From positions 9,486,001 to 9,550,000 of the forward strand of contig JAPMAC010000207.1 of assembly GCA_028671895.1 (NCBI GenBank): a stretch of 64,000 nucleotides of DNA, given 5' to 3'. Origin of the DNA: Oenanthe sinensis (Eukaryota > Streptophyta > Magnoliopsida > Apiales > Apiaceae). This document shows, piece after piece, positions 10,961-25,450 of this stretch. The position numbers and the translations under genes were made by a program. Each line of letters begins with the position of its first letter. Positions within the stretch are counted from its first letter, which is position 1. The notes below the pieces were generated by a model. That model ran no database searches. It was not told the origin of the DNA and saw nothing but the letters and a program-made list of their open reading frames with translations.

Positions 10961-11558
10961 TCTTTACTTGTTCGAACTTGAAAATAACTTGTAACTTCAT
11001 TATTGACTCGTTTGAACATGGAAACAACTTGTAAACTCTTCTAGGACCATTCTTAGCTCTTTTGAACAAAAAAATAAATCGTAACAATTTGAGGCTCATT
11101 CTTGACTCGTTCGAACTTGGAAACAACTTGTAGCTTCATTGTTGACTCGTTTGAACTTGGAAACAACTTGAAAACTCTTGTATGACCATTCTTAGTTCTT
11201 TTGAACAAGAAAACAATTAGTAACAATTTGAGACTCATTCTTTACTCGTTCGAACTTGAAAATAACTTGTAACTTCATTATTGACTCGTTTGAACATGGA
11301 AACAACTTGTAAACTCTTCTAGGACCATTCTTAGCTCTTTTGAACAAGAAAATAAATCGTAACAATTTGAGGCTCATTCTTGACTCGTTCGAACTTGGAA
11401 ACAACTTGTAGCTTCATTGTTGACTCGTTTCAACTTGGAAACAACTTGAAAACTCTTGTATGACCATTCTTAGTTCTTTTGAACAAGAAAACAATTAGTA
11501 ACAATTTGAGACTCATTCTTTACTCGTTCGAACTTGAAAATAACTTGTAACTTCATTA

Positions 11559-12354
11559 TTGACTCGTTTGAACATGGAAACGACTTGTAAACTCTTCTAG
11601 GACCATTCTTAGCTCTTTTGAACAAGAAAACAAATCGTAACAATTTGAGGCTCATTCTTGACCCGTTCAAACTTGGAAACAACTTGTAGCTTCATTGTTG
11701 ACTCGTTTGAACATGGAAACAACTTGAAAACTCTTGTAGGACCATTCTTAGCTCTTTTGAACAAGAAAACAATTAGTAACAATTTGAGACTCATTCTTTA
11801 CTCGTTCGAAGTTGAAAATAACTTGTAACTTCATTATTGACTCTTTTGAACATGGAAACAACATGTAAACTCTTGTAGGACCATTCTTAGCTCTTTTGAA
11901 CAAGAAAATAAATCGTAACAATTTGAGGCTCATTCTTGACTCGTTCGAACTTGGAAACAACTTGTAGCTTCATTGTTGACTCGTTTGAATTTGGAAACAA
12001 CTTGAAAACTCTTGTATGACCATTCTTAGTTCTTTTGAACAAGAAAACAATTAGTAACAATTTGAGACTCATTCTTTACTTGTTCGAACTTGAAAATAAC
12101 TTGTAACTTCATTATTGACTCGTTTGAACATGGAAACAACTTGTAAACTCTTCTAGGACCATTCTTAGCTCTTTTGAACAAAAAAATAAATCGTAACAAT
12201 TTGAGGCTCATTCTTGACTCGTTCGAACTTGGAATCAACTTGTAGCTTCATTGTTGACTCGTTTGAACTTGGAAACAACTTGAAAACTCTTGTATGACCA
12301 TTCTTAGTTCTTTTGAACAAGAAAACAATTAGTAACAATTTGAGACTCATTCTT
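11559..12354 (+). repeat. Displaced copy of 3639-4434 (offset 7920 bp)
   Basis: This stretch shares the private GGAATCAACTT variant (12232) with 4312, and the same order of GACCCGTTC, GAAGTTG, GAATTTGG and AAAAAAATAAATCG monomers. The offset between the two is 7920 bp. The copy has its own private change, TTGACTCTTTTGAAC near 11839, where 3919 reads TTGACTCATTTGAAC. About six monomers are involved. It sits among monomers of a different HOR order, so it looks like an inserted or converted block. Confidence 0.7.
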
Positions 12355-13504
12355 TACTCGTTCGAACTTGAAAATAACTTGTAACTTCATTATTGACTCG
12401 TTTGAACATGGAAACAACTTGTAAACTCTTCTAGGACCATTCTTAGCTCTTTTGAACAAGAAAATAAATCGTAACAATTTGAGGCTCATTCTTGACTCGT
12501 TCGAACTTGGAAACAACTTGTAGCTTCATTGTTGACTCGTTTGAATTTGGAAACAACTTGAAAACTCTTGTATGACCATTCTTAGTTCTTTTGAACAAGA
12601 AAACAATTAGTAACAATTTGAGACTCTTTCTTTACTTGTTCGAACTTGAAAATAACTTGTAACTTCATTATTGACTCGTTTGAACATGGAAACAACTTGT
12701 AAACTCTTCTAGGACCATTCTTAGCTCTTTTGAACAAAAAAATAAATCGTAACAATTTGAGGCTCATTCTTGACTCGTTCGAACTTGGAAACAACTTGTA
12801 GCTTCATTGTTGACTCGTTTGAACTTGGAAACAACTTGAAAACTCTTGTATGACCATTCTTAGTTCTTTTGAACAAGAAAACAATTAGTAACAATTTGAG
12901 ACTCATTCTTTACTCGTTCGAACTTGAAAATAACTTGTAACTTCATTATTGACTCGTTTGAACATGGAAACAACTTGTAAACTCTTCTAGGACCATTCTT
13001 AGCTCTTTTGAACAAAAAAATAAATCGTAACAATTTGAGGCTCATTCTTGACTCGTTCGAACTTGGAAACAACTTGTAGCTTCATTGTTGACTCGTTTGA
13101 ACTTGGAAACAACTTGAAAACTCTTGTATGACCATTCTTAGTTCTTTTGAACAAGAAAACAATTAGTAACAATTTGAGACTCATTCTTTACTCGTTCGAA
13201 CTTGAAAATAACTTGTAACTTCATTATTGACTCGTTTGAACATGGAAACAACTTGTAAACTCTTCTAGGACCATTCTTAGCTCTTTTGAACAAGAAAATA
13301 AATCGTAACAATTTGAGGCTCATTCTTGACTCGTTCGAACTTCGAAACAACTTGTAGCTTCATTATTGACTCGTTTGAACATGGAAACAACTTGTAAACT
13401 CTTCTAGGACCATTCTTAGCTCTTTTGAACAAGAAAACAAATCGTAACAATTTGAGGCTTATTCTTGACTCGTTCGAATTGGGAAACAACTTGTAGCTTC
13501 ATTG

Positions 13505-16000
13505 TTGACTCGTTTGAACATGGTAACGACTTGAAAACTCTTGTAGGACCATTTTTAGCTCTTTTGGACAAGAAAACAATTAGTAACAATTTGAGACTCA
13601 TTCTTTACTCGTTCGAACTTGAAAATAACTTGTAACTTCATTATTGACTCGTTTGAACATGGAAACAACTTGTAAACTCTTCTAGGACCATTCTTAGCTC
13701 TTTTGAACAAGAAAATAAATCGTAACAATTTGAGGCTCATTCTTGACTCGTTCGAACTTGGAAACAACTTGTAGCTTCATTGTTGACTCGTTTGAACTTG
13801 GAAACAACTTGAAAACTCTTGTATGACCATTCTTAGCTCTTTTGAACAAGAAAACAATTAGTAACAATTTGAGACTCATTCTTAATTCGTTCGAACATGA
13901 AAATAACTTGTCACTTCATTATTGACTCGTTTGAACGTGGAAACAAATTGAAAACTCTTCTAGGACCATTCTTAGCTCTTTTGAACAAGAAAACAAATCG
14001 TAACAATTTGAGACTCATTCTTTACTCGTTCGAACTTGAAAATAACTTGTAACTTCATTATTGACTCGTTTGAACATGGAAACGACTTGTAAACTCTTCT
14101 AGGACCATTCTTAGCTCTTTTGAACAAGAAAACAAATCGTAACAATTTGAGGCTCATTCTTGACCCGTTCAAACTTGGAAACAACTTGTAGCTTCATTGT
14201 TGACTCGTTTGAACATGGAAACAACTTGAAAACTCTTGTAGGACCATTCTTAGCTCTTTTGAACAAGAAAACAATTAGTAACAATTTGAGACTCATTCTT
14301 TACTCGTTCGAAGTTGAAAATAACTTGTAACTTCATTATTGACTCATTTGAACATGGAAACAACATGTAAACTCTTGTAGGACCATTCTTAGCTCTTTTG
14401 AACAAGAAAATAAATCGTAACAATTTGAGGCTCATTCTTGACTCGTTCGAACTTGGAAACAACTTGTAGCTTCATTGTTGACTCGTTTGAATTTGGAAAC
14501 AACTTGAAAACTCTTGTATGACCATTCTTAGTTCTTTTGAACAAGAAAACAATTAGTAACAATTTGAGACTCATTCTTTACTTGTTCGAACTTGAAAATA
14601 ACTTGTAACTTCATTATTGACTCGTTTGAACATGGAAACAACTTGTAAACTCTTCTAGGACCATTCTTAGCTCTTTTGAACAAAAAAATAAATCGTAACA
14701 ATTTGAGGCTCATTCTTGACTCGTTCGAACTTGGAAACAACTTGTAGCTTCATTGTTGACTCGTTTGAACATGGTAACGACTTGAAAACTCTTGTAGGAC
14801 CATTTTTAGCTCTTTTGGACAAGAAAACAATTAGTAACAATTTGAGACTCATTCTTTACTCGTTCGAACTTGAAAATAACTTGTAACTTCATTATTGACT
14901 CGTTTGAACCTGGAAACAACTTGTAAACTCTTCTAGGACCATTCTTAGCTCTTTTGAACAAGAAAATAAATCGTAACAATTTGAGGCTCATTCTTGACTC
15001 GTTCGAACTTGGAAACAACTTGTAGCTTCATTGTTGACTCGTTTGAACTTGGAAACAACTTGAAAACTCTTGTATGACCATTCTTAGCTCTTTTGAACAA
15101 GAAAACAATTAGTAACAATTTGAGACTCATTCTTAATTCGTTCGAACATGAAAATAACTTGTCACTTCATTATTGACTCGTTTGAACGTGGAAACAAATT
15201 GAAAACTCTTCTAGGACCATTCTTAGCTCTTTTGAACAAGAAAACAAATCGTAACAATTTGAGACTCATTCTTTACTCGTTCGAACTTGAAAATAACTTG
15301 TAACTTCATTATTGACTCGTTTGAACATGGAAACGACTTGTAAACTCTTCTAGGACCATTCTTAGCTCTTTTGAACAAGAAAACAAATCGTAACAATTTG
15401 AGGCTCATTCTTGACCCGTTCAAACTTGGAAACAACTTGTAGCTTCATTGTTGACTCGTTTGAACATGGAAACAACTTGAAAACTCTTGTATGACCATTC
15501 TTAGTTCTTTTGAACAAGAAAACAATTAGTAACAATTTGAGACTCATTCTTTACTCGTTCGAACTTGAAAATAACTTGTAACTTCATTATTGACTCGTTT
15601 GAACATGGAAACAACTTGTAAACTCTTCTAGGACCATTCTTAGCTCTTTTGAACAAGAAAATAAATCGTAACAATTTGAGGCTCATTCTTGACTCGTTCG
15701 AACTTGGAAACAACTTGTAGCTTCATTGTTGACTCGTTTGAATTTGGAAACAACTTGAAAACTCTTGTATGACCATTCTTAGTTCTTTTGAACAAGAAAA
15801 CAATTAGTAACAATTTGAGACTCATTCTTTACTTGTTCGAACTTGAAAATAACTTGTAACTTCATTATTGACTCGTTTGAACATGGAAACAACTTGTAAA
15901 CTCTTCTAGGACCATTCTTAGCTCTTTTGAACAAAAAAATAAATCGTAACAATTTGAGGCTCATTCTTGACTCGTTCGAACTTGGAAACAACTTGTAGCT
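13505..16000 (+). repeat. 9-monomer duplication (1251 bp)
   Basis: The run from the GGTAACGACTTG/TTTTGGACAAG monomer at about 13520 through the GAACGTGG, GACCCGTTC and GAATTTGG monomers recurs 1251 bp downstream, starting at about 14771. Marker pairs are GAACGTGG at 13933 and 15184, and GACCCGTTC at 14162 and 15413. The second copy has a private GAACCTGG in S1 near 14908. Confidence 0.75.
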
Positions 16001-16006
16001 TCATTG

Positions 16007-19000
16007 TTGACTCGTTTGAACTTGGAAACAACTTGAAAACTCTTGTATGACCATTCTTAGTTCTTTTGAACATGAAAACAATTAGTAACAATTTGAGACT
16101 CATTCTTTACTCGTTCGAACTTGAAAATAACTTGTAACTTCATTATTGACTCGTTTGAACATGGAAACAACTTGTAAACTCTTCTAGGACCATTCTTAGC
16201 TCTTTTGAACAAGAAAATAAATCGAAACAATTTGAGGCTCATTCTTGACTCGTTCGAACTTGGAAACAACTTGTAGCTTCATTGTTGACTCGTTTCAACT
16301 TGGAAACAACTTGAAAACTCTTGTATGACCATTCTTAGTTCTTTTGAACAAGAAAACAATTAGTAACAATTTGAGACTCATTCTTTACTCGTTCGAACTT
16401 GAAAATAACTTGTAACTTCATTATTGACTCGTTTGAACATGGAAACAACTTGTAAACTCTTCTAGGACCATTCTTAGCTCTTTTGAACAAGAAAATAAAT
16501 CGTAACAATTTGAGGCTCATTCTTGACTCGTTCGAACTTCGAAACAACTTGTAGCTTCATTGTTGACTCGTTTGAACATGGAAAAAACTTGAAAACTCTT
16601 GTAGGACCATTCTTATCTCTTTTGAACAAGAAAATAATTAGTAACAATTTGAGACTCATTCTTAATTCGTTCGAACATGAAAATAACTTGTCCCTTCATT
16701 ATTGACTCGTTTGAACATGAAAACAAATTGAAAACTCTTCTAGGACCATTCTTAGCTCTTTTGAACAAGAAAACAAATCGTAACAATTTGAGACTCATTC
16801 CTTACTCATTCGAACTTGAAAATAACTTGTAACTTCATTATTGACTCGTTTGAACATGGAAACGACTTGTAAACTCTTCTAGGACCATTCTTAGCTCTTT
16901 TGAACAAGAAAACAAATCGTAACAATTTGAGGCTCATTCTTGACCCGTTCAAACTTGGAAACAACTTGTAGCTTCATTGTTGACTCGTTTGAACTTGGAA
17001 ACAACTTGAAAACTCTTGTATGACCATTCTTAGTTCTTTTGAACAAGAAAACAATTAGTAACAATTTGAGACTCATTCTTTACTCGTTCGAACTTGAAAA
17101 TAACTTGTAACTTCATTATTGACTCGTTTGAACATGGAAACGACTTGTAAACTCTTCTAGGACCATTCTTAGCTCTTTTGAACAAGAAAACAAATCGTAA
17201 CAATTTGAGGCTCATTCTTGACCCGTTCAAACTTGGAAACAACTTGTAGCTTCATTGTTGACTCGTTTGAACTTGGAAACAACTTGAAAACTCTTGTATG
17301 ACCATTCTTAGTTCTTTTGAACAAGAAAACAATTAGTAACAATTTGAGACTCATTCTTTACTCGTTCGAACTTGAAAATAACTTGTAACTTCATTATTGA
17401 CTCGTTTGAACATGGAAACAACTTGTAAACTCTTCTAGGACCATTCTTAGCTCTTTTGAACAAAAAAATAAATCGTAACAATTTGAGGCTCATTCTTGAC
17501 TCGTTCGAACTTGGAAACAACTTGTAGCTTCATTGTTGACTCGTTTGAACTTGGAAACAACTTGAAAACTCTTGTATGACCATTCTTAGTTCTTTTGAAC
17601 AAGAAAACAATTAGTAACAATTTGAGACTCATTCTTTACTCGTTCGAACTTGAAAATAACTTGTAACTTCATTATTGACTCGTTTGAACATGGAAACAAC
17701 TTGTAAACTCTTCTAGGACCATTCTTTGCTCTTTTGAACAAGAAAATAAATCGAAACAATTTGAGGCTCATTCTTGACTCGTTCGAACTTGGAAACAACT
17801 TGTAGCTTCATTGTTGACTCGTTTCAACTTGGAAACAACTTGAAAACTCTTGTATGACCATTCTTAGTTCTTTTGAACAAGAAAACAATTAGTAACAATT
17901 TGAGACTCATTCTTTACTCGTTCGAACTTGAAAATAACTTGTAACTTCATTATTGACTCGTTTGAACATGGAAACAACTTGTAAACTCTTCTAGGACCAT
18001 TCTTAGCTCTTTTGAACAAGAAAATAAATCGTAACAATTTGAGGCTCATTCTTGACTCGTTCGAACTTCGAAACAACTTGTAGCTTCATTGTTGACTCGT
18101 TTGAACATGGAAAAAACTTGAAAACTCTTGTAGGACCATTCTTATCTCTTTTGAACAAGAAAATAATTAGTAACAATTTGAGACTCATTCTTAATTCGTT
18201 CGAACATGAAAATAACTTGTCCCTTCATTATTGACTCGTTTGAACATGAAAACAAATTGAAAACTCTTCTAGGACCATTCTTAGCTCTTTTGAACAAGAA
18301 AACAAATCGTAACAATTTGAGACTCATTCCTTACTCATTCGAACTTGAAAATAACTTGTAACTTCATTATTGACTCGTTTGAACATGGAAACGACTTGTA
18401 AACTCTTCTAGGACCATTCTTAGCTCTTTTGAACAAGAAAACAAATCGTAACAATTTGAGGCTCATTCTTGACCCGTTCAAACTTGGAAACAACTTGTAG
18501 CTTCATTGTTGACTCGTTTGAACTTGGAAACAACTTGAAAACTCTTGTATGACCATTCTTAGTTCTTTTGAACAAGAAAACAATTAGTAACAATTTGAGA
18601 CTCATTCTTTACTCGTTCGAACTTGAAAATAACTTGTAACTTCATTATTGACTCGTTTGAACATGGAAACGACTTGTAAACTCTTCTAGGACCATTCTTA
18701 GCTCTTTTGAACAAGAAAACAAATCGTAACAATTTGAGGCTCATTCTTGACCCGTTCAAACTTGGAAACAACTTGTAGCTTCATTGTTGACTCGTTTGAA
18801 CTTGGAAACAACTTGAAAACTCTTGTATGACCATTCTTAGTTCTTTTGAACAAGAAAACAATTAGTAACAATTTGAGACTCATTCTTTACTCGTTCGAAC
18901 TTGAAAATAACTTGTAACTTCATTATTGACTCGTTTGAACATGGAAACAACTTGTAAACTCTTCTAGGACCATTCTTAGCTCTTTTGAACAAAAAAATAA

Positions 19001-19950
19001 ATCGTAACAATTTGAGGCTCATTCTTGACTCGTTCGAACTTGGAAACAACTTGTAGCTTCATTGTTGACTCGTTTGAACTTGGAAACAACTTGAAAACTC
19101 TTGTATGACCATTCTTAGTTCTTTTGAACAAGAAAACAATTAGTAACAATTTGAGACTCATTCTTTACTCGTTCGAACTTGAAAATAACTTGTAACTTCA
19201 TTATTGACTCGTTTGAACATGGAAACAACTTGTAAACTCTTCTAGGACCATTCTTTGCTCTTTTGAACAAGAAAATAAATCGAAACAATTTGAGGCTCAT
19301 TCTTGACTCGTTCGAACTTGGAAACAACTTGTAGCTTCATTGTTGACTCGTTTCAACTTGGAAACAACTTGAAAACTCTTGTATGACCATTCTTAGTTCT
19401 TTTGAACAAGAAAACAATTAGTAACAATTTGAGACTCATTCTTTACTCGTTCGAACTTGAAAATAACTTGTAACTTCATTATTGACTCGTTTGAACATGG
19501 AAACAACTTGTAAACTCTTCTAGGACCATTCTTAGCTCTTTTGAACAAGAAAATAAATCGTAACAATTTGAGGCTCATTCTTGACTCGTTCGAACTTCGA
19601 AACAACTTGTAGCTTCATTGTTGACTCGTTTGAACATGGAAAAAACTTGAAAACTCTTGTATGACCATTCTTATCTCTTTTGAACAAGAAAATAATTAGT
19701 AACAATTTGAGACTCATTCTTAATTCGTTCGAACATGAAAATAACTTGTCCCTTCATTATTGACTCGTTTGAACATGAAAACAAATTGAAAACTCTTCTA
19801 GGACCATTCTTAGCTCTTTTGAACAAGAAAACAAATCGTAACAATTTGAGACTCATTCCTTACTCATTCGAACTTGAAAATAACTTGTAACTTCATTATT
19901 GACTCGTTTGAACATGGAAACGACTTGTAAACTCTTCTAGGACCATTCTT
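16007..19950 (+). repeat. 11-monomer HOR (1529 bp), about 2.6 copies
   Basis: Markers recur exactly 1529 bp apart: the AATCGAAAC S2 variant near 16222, 17751 and 19280; the GAACTTCGAAAC S3 with GGAAAAAACTTG S1; TTATCTCTTTTG near 16613, 18142 and 19671; and CTTGTCCCTTC near 16688, 18217 and 19746. The second and third copies also share TTCTTTGCTC (17724 and 19253), which the first lacks, so the third was copied from the second or they share a recent parent. Confidence 0.85.
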
Positions 19951-22900
19951 AGCTCTTTTGAACAAGAAAACAAATCGTAACAATTTGAGGCTCATTCTTG
20001 ACCCGTTCAAACTTGGAAACAACTTGTAGCTTCATTGTTGACTCGTTTGAACATGGAAACAACTTGAAAACTCTTGTAGGACCATTCTTAGCTCTTTTGA
20101 ACAAGAAAACAATTAGTAACAATTTGAGACTCATTCTTTACTCGTTCGAAGTTCAAAATAACTTGTAACTTCATTATTGACTCATTTGAAAATGGAAACA
20201 TGTAAACTCTTGTAGGACCATTCTTAGCTCTTTTGAACAAGAAAATAAATCGTAACAATTTGAGGCTCATTCTTGACTCGTTCGAACTTGGAAACAACTT
20301 GTAGCTTCATTGTTGACTCGTTTGAATTTGGAAACAACTTGAAAACTCTTGTATGACCATTCTTAGTTCTTTTGAACAAGAAAACAATTAGTAACAATTT
20401 GAGACTCATTCTTTACTTGTTCGAACTTGAAAATAACTTGTAACTTCATTATTGACTCGTTTGAACATGGAAACAACTTGTAAACTCTTCTAGGACCATT
20501 CTTAGCTCTTTTGAACAAAAAAATAAATCGTAACAATTTGAGGCTCATTCTTGACTCGTTCGAACTTGGAAACAACTTGTAGCTTCATTGTTGACTCGTT
20601 TGAACTTGGAAACAACTTGAAAACTCTTGTATGACCATTCTTAGTTCTTTTGAACAAGAAAACAATTAGTAACAATTTGAGACTCATTCTTTACTCGTTC
20701 GAACTTGAAAATAACTTGTAACTTCATTATTGACTCGTTTGAACATGGAAACAACTTGTAAACTCTTCTAGGACCATTCTTAGCTCTTTTGAACAAGAAA
20801 ATAAATCGTAACAATTTGAGGCTCATTCTTGACTCGTTCGAACTTGGAAACAACTTGTAGCTTCATTGTTGACTCGTTTCAACTTGGAAACAACTTGAAA
20901 ACTCTTGTATGACCATTCTTAGTTCTTTTGAACAAGAAAACAATTAGTAACAATTTGAGACTCATTCTTTACTCGTTCGAACTTGAAAATAACTTGTAAC
21001 TTCATTATTGACTCGTTTGAACATGGAAACAACTTGTAAACTCTTCTAGGACCATTCTTAGCTCTTTTGAACAAGAAAATAAATCGTAACAATTTGAGGC
21101 TCATTCTTGACTCGTTCGAACTTCGAAACAACTTGTAGCTTCATTGTTGACTCGTTTGAACATGGAAAAAACTTGAAAACTCTTGTAGGACCATTCTTAG
21201 CTCTTTTGAACAAGAAAATAATTAGTAACAATTTGAGACTCATTCTTAATTCGTTCGAACATGAAAATAACTTGTCCCTTCATTATTGACTCGTTTGAAC
21301 ATGAAAACAAATTGAAAACTCTTCTAGGACCATTCTTAGCTCTTTTGAACAAGAAAACAAATCGTAACAATTTGAGACTCATTCCTTACTCATTCGAACT
21401 TGAAAATAACTTGTAACTTCATTATTGACTCGTTTGAACATGGAAACGACTTGTAAACTCTTCTAGGACCATTCTTAGCTCTTTTGAACAAGAAAACAAA
21501 TCGTAACAATTTGAGGCTCATTCTTGACCCGTTCAAACTTGGAAACAACTTGTAGCTTCATTGTTGACTCGTTTGAACATGGAAACAACTTGAAAACTCT
21601 TGTAGGACCATTCTTAGCTCTTTTGAACAAGAAAACAATTAGTAACAATTTGAGACTCATTCTTTACTCGTTCGAAGTTCAAAATAACTTGTAACTTCAT
21701 TATTGACTCATTTGAACATGGAAACATGTAAACTCTTGTAGGACCATTCTTAGCTCTTTTGAACAAGAAAATAAATCGTAACAATTTGAGGCTCATTCTT
21801 GACTCGTTCGAACTTGGAAACAACTTGTAGCTTCATTGTTGACTCGTTTGAATTTGGAAACAACTTGAAAACTCTTGTATGACCATTCTTAGTTCTTTTG
21901 AACAAGAAAACAATTAGTAACAATTTGAGACTCATTCTTTACTTGTTCGAACTTGAAAATAACTTGTAACTTCATTATTGACTCGTTTGAACATGTAAAC
22001 AACTTGTAAACTCTTCTAGGACCATTCTTAGCTCTTTTGAACAAAAAAATAAATCGTAACAATTTGAGGCTCATTCTTGACTCGTTCCAACTTGGAAACA
22101 ACTTGTAGCTTCATTGTTGACTCGTTTGAACTTGGAAACAACTTGAAAACTCTTGTATGACCATTCTTAGTTCTTTTGAACAAGAAAACAATTAGTAACA
22201 ATTTGAGACTCATTCTTTACTCGTTCGAACTTGAAAATAACTTGTAACTTCATTATTGACTCGTTTGAACATGGAAACAACTTGTAAACTCTTCTAGGAC
22301 CATTCTTAGCTCTTTTGAACAAGAAAATAAATCGTAACAATTTGAGGCTCATTCTTGACTCGTTCGAACTTGGAAACAACTTGTAGCTTCATTGTTGACT
22401 CGTTTCAACTTGGAAACAACTTGAAAACTCTTGTATGACCATTCTTAGTTCTTTTGAACAAGAAAACAATTAGTAACAATTTGAGACTCATTCTTTACTC
22501 GTTCGAACTTGAAAATAACTTGTAACTTCATTATTGACTCGTTTGAACATGGAAACAACTTGTAAACTCTTCTAGGACCATTCTTAGCTCTTTTGAACAA
22601 GAAAATAAATCGTAACAATTTGAGGCTCCTTCTTGACTCGTTCGAACTTCGAAACAACTTGTAGCTTCATTGTTGACTCGTTTGAACATGGAAAAAACTT
22701 GAAAACTCTTGTAGGACCATTCTTAGCTCTTTTGAACAAGAAAACAATTAGTAACAATTTGAGACTCATTCTTAATTCGTTCGAACATGAAAATAAATTG
22801 TCACTTCATTATTGACTCGTTTGAACATGAAAACAAATTGAAAACTCTTCTAGGACCATTCTTAGCTCTTTTGAACAAGAAAACAAATCGTAACAATTTG
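19343..22900 (+). repeat. 11-monomer HOR, 1526-bp form carrying the 3-bp deletion
   Basis: Units beginning near 19343, 20869 and 22395 are 1526 bp apart, which is 11 monomers less the 3-bp deletion each contains (20196, 21722). The first copy has a private GAAAATGG in place of GAACATGG near 20190; the second has GTTCCAACTTGG (22085) and GAACATGTAAAC (21992). The left copy overlaps the end of the 1529-bp block, showing that the 1526-bp form is a deleted derivative of the same 11-mer. Confidence 0.8.
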
Positions 22901-25450
22901 AGACTCATTCCTTACTCATTCGAACTTGAAAATAACTTGTAACTTCATTATTGACTCGTTTGAACATGGAAACGACTTGTAAACTCTTCTAGGACCATTC
23001 TTAGCTCTTTTGAACAAGAAAACAAATCGTAACAATTTGAGGCTCATTCTTGACCCGTTCAAACTTGGAAACAATTTGTAGCTTCATTGTTGACTCGTTT
23101 GAACATGGAAACAACTTGAAAACTCTTGTAGGACCATTCTTAGCTCTTTTGAACAAGAAAACAATTAGTAACAATTTGAGACTCATTCTTTACTCGTTCG
23201 AAGTTGAAAATAACTTGTAACTTCATTATTGACTCATTTGAACATGGAAACAACATGTAAACTCTTGTAGGACCATTCTTAGCTCTTTTGAACAAGAAAA
23301 TAAATCGTAACAATTTGAGGCTCGTTCTTGACTCGTTCGAACTTGGAAACAACTTGTAGCTTCATTGTTGACTCGTTTCAACTTGGAAACAACTTGAAAA
23401 CTCTTGTTTGACCATTCTTAGTTCTTTTGAACAAGAAAACAATTAGTAACAATTTGAGACTCATTCTTTACTCGTTCGAACTTGAAAATAACTTGTAACT
23501 TCATTATTGACTCGTTTGAACATGGAAACAACTTGTAAACTCTTCTAGGACCATTCTTAGCTCTTTTGAACAAGAAAACAAATCGTAAAAATTTGAGGCT
23601 CATTCTTGACCCGTTCAAACTTGGAAACAACTTGTAGCTTCATTGTTGACTCGTTTGAACATGGAAACAACTTGAAAACTCTTGTAGGACCATTCTTAGC
23701 TCTTTTGAACAAGAAAACAATTAGTAACAATATGAGACTCATTCTTTACTCGTTCGAAGTTCAAAATAACTTGTAACTTCATTATTGACTCATTTGAACA
23801 TGGAAACATGTAAACTCTTGTAGGACCATTCTTAGCTCTTTTGAACAAGAAAATAAATCGTAACAATTTGAGGCTCATTCTTGACTCGTTCGAACTTGGA
23901 AACAACTTGTAGCTTCATTGTTGACTCGTTTGAATTTGGAAACAACTTGAAAACTCTTGTATGACCATTCTTAGTTCTTTTGAACAAGAAAACAATTAGT
24001 AACAATTTGAGACTCATTCTTTACTTGTTCGAACTTGAAAATAACTTGTAACTTCATTATTGACTCGTTTGAACATGGAAACAACTTGTAAACTCTTCTA
24101 GGACCATTCTTAGCTCTTTTGAACAAAAAAATAAATCGTAACAATTTGAGGCTCATTCTTGACTCGTTCGAACTTGGAAACAACTTGTAGCTTCATTGTT
24201 GACTCGTTTGAACTTGGAAACAACTTGAAAACTCTTGTATGACCATTCTTAGTTCTTTTGAACAAGAAAACAATTAGTAACAATTTGAGACTCATTCTTT
24301 ACTCGTTCGAACTTGAAAATAACTTGTAACTTCATTATTGACTCGTTTGAACATGGAAACAACTTGTAAACTCTTCTAGGACCATTCTTAGCTCTTTTGA
24401 ACAAGAAAATAAATCGTAACAATTTGAGGCTCATTCTTGACTCGTTCGAACTTGGAAACAACTTGTAGCTTCATTGTTGACTCGTTTCAACTTGGAAACA
24501 ACTTGAAAACTCTTGTATGACCATTCTTAGTTCTTTTGAACAAGAAAACAATTAGTAACAATTTGAGACTCATTCTTTACTCGTTCGAACTTGAAAATAA
24601 CTTGTAACTTCATTATTGACTCGTTTGAACATGGAAACAACTTGTAAACTCTTCTAGGACCATTCTTAGCTCTTTTGAACAAGAAAATAAATCGTAACAA
24701 TTTGAGGCTCATTCTTGACTCGTTCGAACTTCGAAACAACTTGTAGCTTCATTGTTGACTCGTTTGAACATGGAAAAAACTTGAAAACTCTTGTAGGACC
24801 ATTCTTAGCTCTTTTGAACAAGAAAACAATTAGTAACAATTTGAGACTCATTCTTAATTCGTTCGAACATGAAAATAAATTGTCACTTCATTATTGACTC
24901 GTTTGAACATGAAAACAAATTGAAAACTCTTCTAGGACCATTCTTAGCTCTTTTGAACAAGAAAACAAATCGTAACAATTTGAGACTCATTCCTTACTCA
25001 TTCGAACTTGAAAATAACTTGTAACTTCATTATTGACTCGTTTGAACATGGAAACGACTTGTAAACTCTTCTAGGACCATTCTTAGCTCTTTTGAACAAG
25101 AAAACAAATCGTAACAATTTGAGGCTCATTCTTGACCCGTTCAAACTTGGAAACAACTTGTAGCTTCATTGTTGACTCGTTTGAACATGGAAACAACTTG
25201 AAAACTCTTGTAGGACCATTCTTAGCTCTTTTGAACAAGAAAACAATTAGTAACAATTTGAGACTCATTCTTTACTCGTTCGAAGTTGAAAATAACTTGT
25301 AACTTCATTATTGACTCATTTGAACATGGAAACAACATGTAAACTCTTGTAGGACCATTCTTAGCTCTTTTGAACAAGAAAATAAATCGTAACAATTTGA
25401 GGCTCGTTCTTGACTCGTTCGAACTTGGAAACAACTTGTAGCTTCATTGT
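22395..25450 (+). repeat. 15-monomer HOR (2082 bp), first occurrence
   Basis: The GGAAAAAACTTG monomers at 22690 and 24772 and the associated AAATAAATTGTCAC variant (22793 and 24875) are 2082 bp apart, which is 15 monomers less 3 bp. The unit also holds GAGGCTCGTTC (23319 and 25401). The block from 22395 to about 25450 recurs at 30031-33086 with an offset of 7636 bp. Private changes here include AATATGAGAC (23730) and CTCTTGTTTGACC (23405). Confidence 0.8.
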
